A stretch of DNA of 64,000 nucleotides from Actomonas sp051209155. GTDB taxonomy: Bacteria > Verrucomicrobiota > Verrucomicrobiia > Opitutales > Opitutaceae. The notes beneath the pieces are model-generated. The model saw only the letters and a program-made list of their open reading frames with translations, was not told where the DNA came from and did not search any database. How positions within the stretch are numbered: position 1 is the first letter of the stretch; the number at the start of each line of letters is the position of its first letter. Below, piece by piece: positions 1-8,158 of the stretch. The translations under genes were made by a program, and so were the position numbers. Location of the stretch: NCBI GenBank assembly GCA_051209155.1, contig JBPJGB010000001.1, one strand, 5' to 3'.

Positions 1-1674
1 GTTGGTCACCGTGATCTCAAGGGTGCGGTGGTCGGTCGCCTGTATTGAAACTTCAATGACGATGCGCTCCTCGCTGGTCTGGGCGCCGTATTTGAGGGCG
101 TTCTCGATGAGGGGCAGCAGGAGAAAGGTGGGGATGCGCCGCGGGCGGGCGGCGGGGTCGAAGTCGAGGGTGAGGTCGAGGTTTTCCTGCCAGCGGGATT
201 GTTCGATCTGAAGGAAGGCTTCGAGGAGGTCGCATTCGTCGCCGACGGTTTCGATGCCGTCCTGGCGATGTTCGAGGGTGCGGCGGCAGAAGGCGGTGAG
301 GCGGTCGATGAGGCGTTCGGCCTCGGCCTGGTTGCTGAAGACGCGGGAGCGCAGGCTGTTGAGCGCGTTGAAGAGGAAGTGGGGATTGAGCTGATAGCGC
401 AGGGCGAGGAGCTGGGCGTTCTCGGCCCGCAGTTCGGCGGTATCCTTGGCGAGCTCGGCGTGGGCGGCGGCGCGGCGCTTGGCGAAGTAGGCGAGACCGA
501 GCACGGTGGCGGCGAGGGCGACGACGGTGGCGATGCCGACGGCCTGGCGACGCTCGAGGCGGGTGCGGTCGAGTTCCGCTTCGCGCAGGGTGTCGCGGAT
601 GGCGGCGAGTTCGGCGGCGTCGTTGCTGGTCTGGGCGGAAACCACGGGGGCCATGCGCACCTGCGGGACGCGTTGGCTGATGACCCCGGACTTACGCAGG
701 CGGAGCGCGGCTTCGTAGTGATGGCGGGCGGCGGCGAGGTTTTGTTCGTCGAGCTGAAGTCCGGCGATGGCCTCATGCAGGTCGGCGGCATGGGAATCGG
801 TGGTGTCGACGAGGGCTTGTTCGAGGGCGTTGATGGCGGCGGAAGCCTGGCCGAGGCGGCTCATGGTGCGGCCGTGGGTTTCCCAGACCCAGGCGGAACG
901 GGGTCGATCGGGGTCGAGGCGGTCGGCGGTGGCGAAGTGTTCCTGCGCGGCGGGCAGGTCGTCCTCGAGGTAAGCCAGGCGGCCGAGTTGATCGTGGGCG
1001 AGGGCGAGCACGGCGGAGTTGTCGCTGGCGTGCGCGCGGTCGGCGACTTGGCGCCAGCGGGTGGTGTTGGCGTGGGAGCCGCCCATGGTGTTGAAGAGGC
1101 GGGCGCGCGCGAGGGCGACGGTGGTGAGGTCGACGTCGGCAAGTTGATCGAGGGAATCGAGCAGTTGCTCCGCGCCGGCGGGGTCGCCGCGATCCAGGTG
1201 CAGGCGGGCGAGGAGGCAGCCGAGTTCAATCTGGCGGTCGGGGAGCGCGAGGCGGCGGGCGATGTCGAAACCACGTTGGGCGGATTCCGTTGCGCCGACG
1301 CGGTCGCGGGCTTCGTCCAGGCAGTGAGCACGACGGGTGTGGATCTCGAGGAGCAGGTTCGCGTCGCGGAGCGGGCGGGCGAGGTCGAGGGCGTGGCTGA
1401 GGTGGGCGGTGGCGTCGAGGGGGCGGTTGGCGGCGATGAGCCGGTCGGCAAGATCGAGGTCGACGGCGATGCGGGTCGCGATGGCGTTGGTGCCATCGCG
1501 GGCCATGCGCAGGCGGGTGGCGTGCTCGATGGCCGGGGCGACGGTGATGGCCGGATCCATCAGCCCGGCCAAGGCGGCCTCGTAGGTTTCGGGCAGCGGG
1601 GTGGCCGGGGTTTGGGGGAGGAGCGATGCCGGGGTCGTCAGCAGGGCGAGGGCGAACAGGAACCGGCGGAGCAT
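1..1674 (-). CDS. LytS-type sensor histidine kinase with TPR-like sensor region (C-terminus cut by window edge)
   Basis: This is a membrane sensor kinase of the LytS/YehU class. Translation from the ATG at 1674 gives an N-terminal signal-like segment and then about 350 residues of helical TPR-like sequence. A membrane helix follows at about residues 378-398, then the His_kinase box RYQLNPHFLFNAL with phospho-acceptor His432. The start of the ATPase domain (PLIENALKYGA) is the last motif before the gene runs off position 1. The frame is open and consistent between the two motifs. It is a clear paralogue of the kinase at 11332-13203, with the same order of sensor, helix and kinase. Its LytTR-type partner is not visible and may lie just to the left. 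The kinase assignment is firm; the ligand is unknown. Confidence 0.88.
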   Translation of the reverse strand, partial: MLRRFLFALALLTTPASLLPQTPATPLPETYEAALAGLMDPAITVAPAIEHATRLRMARDGTNAIATRIAVDLDLADRLIAANRPLDATAHLSHALDLARPLRDANLLLEIHTRRAHCLDEARDRVGATESAQRGFDIARRLALPDRQIELGCLLARLHLDRGDPAGAEQLLDSLDQLADVDLTTVALARARLFNTMGGSHANTTRWRQVADRAHASDNSAVLALAHDQLGRLAYLEDDLPAAQEHFATADRLDPDRPRSAWVWETHGRTMSRLGQASAAINALEQALVDTTDSHAADLHEAIAGLQLDEQNLAAARHHYEAALRLRKSGVISQRVPQVRMAPVVSAQTSNDAAELAAIRDTLREAELDRTRLERRQAVGIATVVALAATVLGLAYFAKRRAAAHAELAKDTAELRAENAQLLALRYQLNPHFLFNALNSLRSRVFSNQAEAERLIDRLTAFCRRTLEHRQDGIETVGDECDLLEAFLQIEQSRWQENLDLTLDFDPAARPRRIPTFLLLPLIENALKYGAQTSEERIVIEVSIQATDHRTLEITVTN

Positions 1675-1712
1675 TGGATTCAGTTCAAGTGACCCGCTGG
1701 AAGCGGTAAAGC

Positions 1713-1742
1713 AAAAGCCCCGGCGCGCGAGGCGGCCGGGGC
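1713..1742 (-). terminator. Rho-independent terminator after the 1771-3993 gene
   Basis: A perfect 8-bp stem (GCCCCGGC at 1717-1724 with GCCGGGGC at 1735-1742) is followed, reading the minus strand, by TTTT. It sits 28 bases beyond the stop of the two-module secreted protein and before the kinase start. Confidence 0.7.
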
Positions 1743-1770
1743 GATGATCTGCCACAACACGAACGGAAGT

Positions 1771-3993
1771 CTATTCGGGCAGTTCGTAGATCTCGATGAG
1801 GGCGTTGCCGGAGGAGCCGTCGGCGGAGCTGACCTCGACGGAGTAGGCGCCGGGGGCGAGGGTGACGACGAGGCCGGCGTCCTTGGCGCCGGTGGTCAGA
1901 TCGAACGCGCCGACGGTGGTGTTGGCGGTGGTGATCTCGGCGGCGGTGGCGACGCGTTGGCCGGTAAAGACGGCGGATGTGGTCTCCCAGTCGTCGTTGG
2001 CGGCGACGACCTGCTTGTCGGTGTTGAACACCTTGACCTGCGGGTCGAGCAGCACGTCGGAGACGCCGTGGGCGGCGAGGCCGGGGCCGATGCCGCGCAC
2101 CAGGATGCGCTTGGGGCTGTTGCCGGTGACCACGAAGCCGCCGACCAGGACCCGCTCGCCGCCGGCGACATCGCCGCGGGAGGAGATGTTGATCAGGCGC
2201 TGGTATTCAGAATTTGGATTCTCGGAGGCGTCGTAGATCTCGGCAATGGCCACGCCGGCGGCGCCGGTGTTGTTGACGTGCAGGGTGTAGATGCCGGGAT
2301 CGAGCTCGGTGACGAGGGCGGCGTCGAGGCTGTCGGCCGGGAGCGGGAAGGCGCCGGTGACGGTGGTGGCCATGGCGACGTTGGCGTCCTCGCTCCACGA
2401 ATCGATGGTGGCGACCTGGTTGCCGTCGACGTCGAAGAGGGTGATCCGCGGATCGGCGACCGGACCGTCGATGCCGTAGTCGGCTAGGGCGGGCCCCACG
2501 CCGCGCAGGAGCACGCGCTTGGCGGTGTCGCCGCCGATGACGAAGCCGGAGATGAGCGGGCTGCCGGCGGCGCTGTCGACGTAGGCGCGGGTGGAGAGGT
2601 TGATGAGGCGGTCGGTGCGCACGGTGGAGGTGGCGAGACCGGCGAAGGCGTCCTCCTGGCCGTCAGGCAGGATGATGGTGCCGGAGACGGTGGTGGTGGG
2701 CGCGTCGACGTTGCCGTTGATGGTGAGGTTCTGCTCGGTGGTGATCGAGAAGCCACCGCTGCTCGCGATCGTGCCGGAACCGCCGCTCACGATGGTGGGG
2801 GTGACGGCGATGACGTAGACCTTGCCGGTGGTGCCCACGATGGAGGTGGTGGTGCCGCTGGACGAGTTGAGCGAAGAGGACTCGTAGAGCCCGGCGATGT
2901 TGGCGGTGGGGCCGTCGGCGGGTTCGAGGGAACCGGTGAGGGTGACGCCGAGTTCGGCGATTTGCAGGCTGAGCGTGCCGTTGGTGATGGAACCGGTGAA
3001 GGTGTAGGCCATCTCGTCGGCCGCGATCGTCGGTTCATCGGCGCCGAGTTGGCGGCGGAGCGAATTAAAGGCCAGCGACGAGGCGGCGGAGGTCGGGTTG
3101 CCGAGCAATTGCAGGCGCGTCGCGGTGACGGTCTGGTCGGGTTGGACCTGGAAGGTGAGGATGTAGAACTGGCCAGTGGCAGCGATTTTGCCGAAAAGCG
3201 TGCCGGTGGTCTTGCCAGCGGGAATCTCGACCGCGAACTCGGTGCCGTCGGAGGTGGTGCCGAAGTAGACCAGCGGACCGGCGGCGAGCACGTTGAAGCT
3301 CTGCGAAACCGAATCGGCCGCGGTGTAGTAAAGGTCTCCCCCCTGGTCGGCGCGGATCACAACGGTGCCGGTGGCGCCGGTGAGGGTGACGGTGTTGCCC
3401 GAGATCAAGGCCGGGCCGGAGACGACGGTGTAGGTGATGGGCAGGCCGGACGGGGAGGTGGCGGCGAGGGTGAAGGAGCCATCGTTGGCGCGCTTGTTGG
3501 CGATGGACGGGAAGTCGATCGGGTTGGCCAGGCTGGGCGCCGGGCTGAAGGCGAGCGCGTCGACGGCGAGGGTGGTCGCGGACGGCACGGTGTCGGTGCG
3601 CAGGATGAGCTCGGCGGTGACCGCGGAGTCGGTGCTGATGCCGGCGGGATAAGTGACGGTGAAGGTAAAGGTGGCACTCTCGGCGGGCACATCGATGTAA
3701 GCCCATTCCAAGGGCGAAGTGGTGCCGGCGCTGGGGCTGATGCTCGGGCCGTCGCCGATGACTTGGCCGAAGGACCAGCCCTCGGCGAGGGTGATGGACC
3801 AGGCTAGGGCGGTGGTGTCGGCGGGGTAGTTGGTCGCGGAGGCGGTGAAGGTGAGGGTGCCGCCACCAGCGAGGGTTTCGTCGCTGGTGGCGGTAAGGCT
3901 CACGGTGGCCGTGGGCGTGGTGGGCTCGGTGTCAGCGATAACGGTGGCAACGGTGGCGCTGAACAGGAACGCGGTGAAGAGGGAGGACTTCAT
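1771..3993 (-). CDS. Secreted protein with two C-terminal verrucomicrobial repeat modules
   Basis: 740 residues with an N-terminal signal peptide (MKSSLFTAFLFSATVATVIA). The first 450 residues are Thr/Ala/Gly-rich and beta-like, with segments resembling bacterial Ig-like or choice-of-anchor domains. The C-terminal part holds two tandem modules of about 135 residues (roughly 461-595 and 598-740). Each opens with RLIN[LI]S[TS]R and continues with GGFV(V/I)xG, (K)R(I/V)L(V/L)RG(V/I)GP and a DP..(T/K)(L/V)F core, and closes with IAEIYDA or LIEIYELP. I know this module from many large exported Verrucomicrobiota proteins, but its function is not known to me. No catalytic motif is visible. It lies upstream of the kinase at 1-1674 on the same strand, separated by a terminator. 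Export is likely; the role is unknown. Confidence 0.75.
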   Translation of the reverse strand: MKSSLFTAFLFSATVATVIADTEPTTPTATVSLTATSDETLAGGGTLTFTASATNYPADTTALAWSITLAEGWSFGQVIGDGPSISPSAGTTSPLEWAYIDVPAESATFTFTVTYPAGISTDSAVTAELILRTDTVPSATTLAVDALAFSPAPSLANPIDFPSIANKRANDGSFTLAATSPSGLPITYTVVSGPALISGNTVTLTGATGTVVIRADQGGDLYYTAADSVSQSFNVLAAGPLVYFGTTSDGTEFAVEIPAGKTTGTLFGKIAATGQFYILTFQVQPDQTVTATRLQLLGNPTSAASSLAFNSLRRQLGADEPTIAADEMAYTFTGSITNGTLSLQIAELGVTLTGSLEPADGPTANIAGLYESSSLNSSSGTTTSIVGTTGKVYVIAVTPTIVSGGSGTIASSGGFSITTEQNLTINGNVDAPTTTVSGTIILPDGQEDAFAGLATSTVRTDRLINLSTRAYVDSAAGSPLISGFVIGGDTAKRVLLRGVGPALADYGIDGPVADPRITLFDVDGNQVATIDSWSEDANVAMATTVTGAFPLPADSLDAALVTELDPGIYTLHVNNTGAAGVAIAEIYDASENPNSEYQRLINISSRGDVAGGERVLVGGFVVTGNSPKRILVRGIGPGLAAHGVSDVLLDPQVKVFNTDKQVVAANDDWETTSAVFTGQRVATAAEITTANTTVGAFDLTTGAKDAGLVVTLAPGAYSVEVSSADGSSGNALIEIYELPE

Positions 3994-4035
3994 GGGAGGA
4001 AGGAGTGGGTTGGGCGGGTTCGGGTTCAGGGCGGT

Positions 4036-7000
4036 TTAGCCTTCGGTGGAGCGCAGGTTGGGCTCGAAGCCGTCTTCGCTTGATTTCGAAGGTCGGTAGG
4101 CGCCGGTGCGGCTATCTCCCTGACGGACGTTGTAGAGCTGGATGACGCGGGTGAGCTCAACCAGACTGATGCGGCCGTCGCCGTTGGAGTCGGCGGTGTG
4201 GGGGACGATGCGATCACCGTCGCCGGGGGCGTAGCGATCCTCGGTTTCCTCATCGGAGCGGTAGGCGCCGGTGCGCACGGTGCCCTCGCGGAAGTTGTAG
4301 AGTTCGATGACGCGGAGGAGTTCGCCGAGGTCGATCTGGTAGTTGCGATCGGTATCGGCGAAGTGGTGACCGAGCGAGATGGAGAGGACGCCGTTGGCGG
4401 TGGTGAGGCTGTAGTTCGCGGCGGCGAGGGTGCCGAGCTCCACCTCAACCACATACTCGCCGACGGGGCTGGACCGAGTGGCATCTAGGGTGAGGTCGGG
4501 TTCGCCGGTGAGGACGGACTCATCCTCGTTATTGACGAAGCCCGTGTAGGTGAGCTCGAGCTCGGGGTTGGGGTCGCCGTAGAAACGGCCCGCGGGTTCG
4601 GTCGAAACGGTGAGAGGCGCCGGCGAGATGTCGGCGGTGATGGCGGGCAGGACGAGCTCGTAGTTGCCGGCGTCGGCGCCGGAGAGCTCGAGGCCCTCGA
4701 CGGTGACCGCGATGCCGGTGCCGGCGTTGGCCGAGGCGAAGGTCGCGCTGGCGGCGTCGGTGACGAGGGTGACGTCGTCTGGGCCGGAGGGCTGTGGTTG
4801 GGTGGCGGCGTGGAACTCGAGGTTAGGGGCGGTGAGTTCGCCGCCGGTGGGGGGGGAGCGATCATTGCTCTCCAGGACGCCGCTGAGGGCGGCGCTGGTG
4901 GTGTCGAGGGTGGCGGCGGTGGTGCCGTCGTAGACCTTGTTCGGTATCAGGATTCCGGTGACGTCGAGCGGTGCCGGGGTGATGGTGGCGGTGACGGAGG
5001 CGGGCGTGTTGAGGTAGTAGTTGCCGGCGTCGGTTCCGGTGAGGCTGACGGAGACGGCCAGACCGATGGTGCCGACGGAGGCCTTGCCCTTGGCGTAGGC
5101 GAAGGTGGAGGTTGCGTCGACCGAGACGTCGTCACCGTCGACGAGGTTGGTGAACTGGGCGTTGCTGGAGTCGACCTGAACGATGGCGGTGGCGTCGTAG
5201 ACGCGGTCGATGGCGGTGAAGCCGGAGACATCGATGGGGCGTTGGGCGACGAAGAAGTTGAGGGCGAGGGAGCCATTGTTGCCGGCGGCATCGGTGGCGA
5301 TGAGGGTGAGCTCGCGGTTGGAGGCCGGTAGGTTCCCGATCAGGGAGAGCACACCGGTGCTGGAGTCGAGGGAGAGCTCATCGGGCAGGCCGGTGTGAGT
5401 GAAGGACACCGGGTCCCCGGCGGCGGTGAGGGTGTAGTCGATCGGCTCGCCGTAGGTGGTGTTGATCTGATTGACGCTGGTGATAACCGGCGCGGTGGTG
5501 TCGACGGTGACGGAGAGCTCGCCGGACGGGGCGGAGGCGTTGCCGGCGGAATCGATCACGATGGCGGCGACGGTGGTGAGGCCCTCGGCGAGGTCGCTGT
5601 CGGGGGTGAAGGTCCACAGCCCGGACGGGCCGGCGGTGACGAGGCCGACCACGGTGTCGTTGAAGTAGACGGCGACGGTGGCGTCGGCCGAGGCGATACC
5701 TTGGATAGAGGGGCGAACCCGGTTGGTGATGCCGTCGGAGAAGGACACGCCGGTGTCGTCGACGAGGGAGAGGCTGGGCGTTGCCGGGGCGTCGGGCGCG
5801 GTGGTGTCGACGGTGAAGGTGAGCGTGGCCGAAGGGCCGGAGTTGTTGCCGGCCTGATCGCCCGCGTAGACTTGGATCGGGTAGACGCCGTCGTCGAGCG
5901 CGTCGGCGGTGACGGCGAAGTCACCATTGGCGTCGGCGGCGCCGATGCCGATGAAGCCGCCTTCAAAGTCCAGATAGATCGTGGCGAAGGGCTCGGAGGT
6001 GCCGGTGATGGTCGGGGTGTTGTCGTTGGTGAGGTTGTCCGCGCCGTTGGCGCCGGAATCGGAGGCACCGTCGAGGGCGACATTGGTCGGGGCGGCGGGG
6101 GCGATGTCGTCGACGACCGTGATGGTGAAGGCCTTTTGGAAGGTCTCGCCGGACGCATCCGTCGCCTGGATACGCACGGAGTAGGAACCGGGGCTGACAG
6201 GATCGGTGCCGCTGACGCTCAGGGTGGCGTCGGTGATGGCAAAGAGGGTGTTGCTGGTGTCACCCTCGCCGTCGACTAGGTTGAACGTGTGGCTGTCGCC
6301 GCTGTCGGTGTCGGTGGCGGTAAGCGTGCCGACATTGGCTCTGGCGCTGGTAGACTGGTTGATCGAGGCCCCGCTGAGCGTGATGTCGGTGGGAGCCTCG
6401 TTGGTGCTGACGATCACGCCGGAGAGGTCGGGGGCGGTGAAGCTCAGGATGGCGTCGTAGCCGTTGTTGTCGGCTTGGATGGTGCCCCCGTTGAGGTCGA
6501 TGGAGGAACCGACCGCAATGCCGTCGGCGTCGTTGTCGCCAGCTTGGATATTGTAGGTGAAGACAACGCTGGTCGCGTCGCTGGGCCCCGCGTTGTAGGT
6601 GGCGTAACGGGTTTCGGTGCCGATGGTGATCGCAATGCGCGGGGTGCCGGTGACCGTGACGGCTTTGCTGAAGGTGGCGACCAGGTTGATGGAGGCGCCG
6701 GTGCCGTGGGTGTCATTGCCGGTGCCGTCGGCGAGGGTGAAGGTGGGTTGGGCGAAATCGAGCGACACGGGATCACTCTCGCCGGCGTCGGCGGGGTTGC
6801 TGTTGCCGTTCGGATCGGGATCGGTGCCGGCGTCGGTCAGGTCGATGGCGAGGCTGCCGAATGGCGCGGTGCCAGAGGCGAACGTTTGGAGAAAGTAGAT
6901 GCCCTCGCCGTCGCCCTGGTCGGATACGGTGTCCAGGTTGATGACCAAGCGGATCTGGGCGGTGTCGCTGGTGGCGAGGGTGCCGCCGCCGGCGAGGAGC

Positions 7001-7878
7001 GCGGTCGTGCCGCTGCCATCCCAGGCCCCGTTCAGGGTCAGGGTGCCGGGGTCGTCCACGAAGGTCGGAGCGGAGGTGATGCTATAGTTGCCGGCGCCAA
7101 AAACGGCGTCGAGGTCGAGGGGCAGGGCGAGGGAGGACAGGGTGCCGGAGCCGAGATTCTCGAGGTAGACGTCGAGGGTGATGGCGGTGTTGTTGACGGT
7201 CGCGTCGAGGGCCGCACCGAGCGCGCGGGCTTCGGAGAGGTTGATGGTGGTGATGTCGTCTTCGCCGGCGCCGTCGGCCGAGCCGTCACCGTTGGGGTCG
7301 GGGTTGATGCCGTAGTCGGAAAGGTCGGAGAGGGCGTCACTGTTGGAGTTGGTGCCATTGACCGTGACCTGCGTCGGATAGACGCCGATGCCGTTGCCTT
7401 GGTCGGTGACACTGGTGACGCCGACCACGGTGCGGAACCGGGCATAGGCGCCGGGGGCGAGCGAGCCGTCGGTGATCAGGCGGGAGAAAATGCTGAAGCC
7501 GAAAAACTGGCCGGAAAGCGTCAGGGTGTCGGAGCCTTCGAGCAGGGTGGGTTGCGATTGAATGCTGTAGTTGCCGGAGCCGAACACGTCGTTGAGGGGG
7601 TGTTGCAGCGTGATGCCGGTGATCTCGTCGTCGCCGAGGTTGCGGATGACGTAGTCGAAGGTGACTTGGTTGCCGGAGATGTAAGTGTGCAGCGCGACGC
7701 CGAGGGTCGCGGGCGGTAGCGTGTCGGCCGAAGCGGTCGGGGAGGCCTCGCCGGTGGAGGCCGAGTCAGCCGCGGCGAGTTGGCCGGCGGTCCATCCACA
7801 GGCGAGGAGGACCATCAAGGTGAAGCGCACGATCGAGTAACGCAGGTGGGACGACGGGAGGGAGGCGAAGTTGGGCAT
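4036..7878 (-). CDS. Large exported adhesin-like protein with Ig-like, YDG, MBG and EF-hand C-terminal domains
   Basis: About 1,280 residues from the ATG at 7878, chosen because a clear signal peptide (RFTLMVLLACGWTAGQLAAA) follows; an upstream in-frame start at 7914 also exists. Approximate order: two DUF11/choice-of-anchor-like segments (residues 50-370), a cadherin-like unit (about 490-580), two bacterial Ig-like units ending in VDTTAPDAP and VDTTAPVIT (about 596-800), two YDG units (RVYDAT about 893, KVYDGTT about 979) and one MBG unit (RFYGDPNPELELTY about 1098). It ends with two EF-hand-like segments (ADTDRNYQIDLGELLRVIEL and ADSNGDGRISLVELTRVIQL), each followed by YN-xR-xG and TGAYR. 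This is a surface or matrix protein by architecture. The tail may bind calcium or serve sorting; neither is shown. Confidence 0.78.
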   Translation of the reverse strand: MPNFASLPSSHLRYSIVRFTLMVLLACGWTAGQLAAADSASTGEASPTASADTLPPATLGVALHTYISGNQVTFDYVIRNLGDDEITGITLQHPLNDVFGSGNYSIQSQPTLLEGSDTLTLSGQFFGFSIFSRLITDGSLAPGAYARFRTVVGVTSVTDQGNGIGVYPTQVTVNGTNSNSDALSDLSDYGINPDPNGDGSADGAGEDDITTINLSEARALGAALDATVNNTAITLDVYLENLGSGTLSSLALPLDLDAVFGAGNYSITSAPTFVDDPGTLTLNGAWDGSGTTALLAGGGTLATSDTAQIRLVINLDTVSDQGDGEGIYFLQTFASGTAPFGSLAIDLTDAGTDPDPNGNSNPADAGESDPVSLDFAQPTFTLADGTGNDTHGTGASINLVATFSKAVTVTGTPRIAITIGTETRYATYNAGPSDATSVVFTYNIQAGDNDADGIAVGSSIDLNGGTIQADNNGYDAILSFTAPDLSGVIVSTNEAPTDITLSGASINQSTSARANVGTLTATDTDSGDSHTFNLVDGEGDTSNTLFAITDATLSVSGTDPVSPGSYSVRIQATDASGETFQKAFTITVVDDIAPAAPTNVALDGASDSGANGADNLTNDNTPTITGTSEPFATIYLDFEGGFIGIGAADANGDFAVTADALDDGVYPIQVYAGDQAGNNSGPSATLTFTVDTTAPDAPATPSLSLVDDTGVSFSDGITNRVRPSIQGIASADATVAVYFNDTVVGLVTAGPSGLWTFTPDSDLAEGLTTVAAIVIDSAGNASAPSGELSVTVDTTAPVITSVNQINTTYGEPIDYTLTAAGDPVSFTHTGLPDELSLDSSTGVLSLIGNLPASNRELTLIATDAAGNNGSLALNFFVAQRPIDVSGFTAIDRVYDATAIVQVDSSNAQFTNLVDGDDVSVDATSTFAYAKGKASVGTIGLAVSVSLTGTDAGNYYLNTPASVTATITPAPLDVTGILIPNKVYDGTTAATLDTTSAALSGVLESNDRSPPTGGELTAPNLEFHAATQPQPSGPDDVTLVTDAASATFASANAGTGIAVTVEGLELSGADAGNYELVLPAITADISPAPLTVSTEPAGRFYGDPNPELELTYTGFVNNEDESVLTGEPDLTLDATRSSPVGEYVVEVELGTLAAANYSLTTANGVLSISLGHHFADTDRNYQIDLGELLRVIELYNFREGTVRTGAYRSDEETEDRYAPGDGDRIVPHTADSNGDGRISLVELTRVIQLYNVRQGDSRTGAYRPSKSSEDGFEPNLRSTEG

Positions 7879-8133
7879 GGTGGATCGCGGAGAAGCCGTG
7901 GATAGGGAGAGCAACCGCGGTCGCGGATCGGGACCGGCGTTGCGGGTTGACGAACGGGTGGGGTGATGACCCCGGTCCGGACCGTGGGGGAGGTGCTAGG
8001 CCCATGTGGACTCCGCATTGATCGGCGGTAGGAGAATATGACCGGCGGTCACGCTAATGCCGGGCGCTTGCAGCAGGCAGGGTGCAACGCAGCCACTCGT
8101 TGGCGCTCGCGGCCACGGGCGGTGGCTGAGATT

Positions 8134-8158
8134 GGCGGGGTCGGCGATGCCGCCCTAC
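8134..8158 (-). repeat. GTAG-type REP-like palindrome overlapping a stop codon
   Basis: Read on the minus strand the element starts GTAGGGCGG and closes with CCCCGCC, forming a GC-rich hairpin. The TAG of GTAG is the stop codon of the PEP-CTERM gene. It resembles the elements at 10356-10428, 40199-40265 and 59063-59087. Confidence 0.55.

Noticed and set aside
199..1692. A plus-strand open frame of about 500 codons at the left edge
   Set aside because: It is the shadow of the truncated LytS-type kinase, whose NPHFLFN and ENALKYG motifs are on the minus strand.
7879..8133. A possible short gene upstream of the adhesin
   Set aside because: The short open frames here lack coding character; the region more likely holds the adhesin promoter and the REP-like element.
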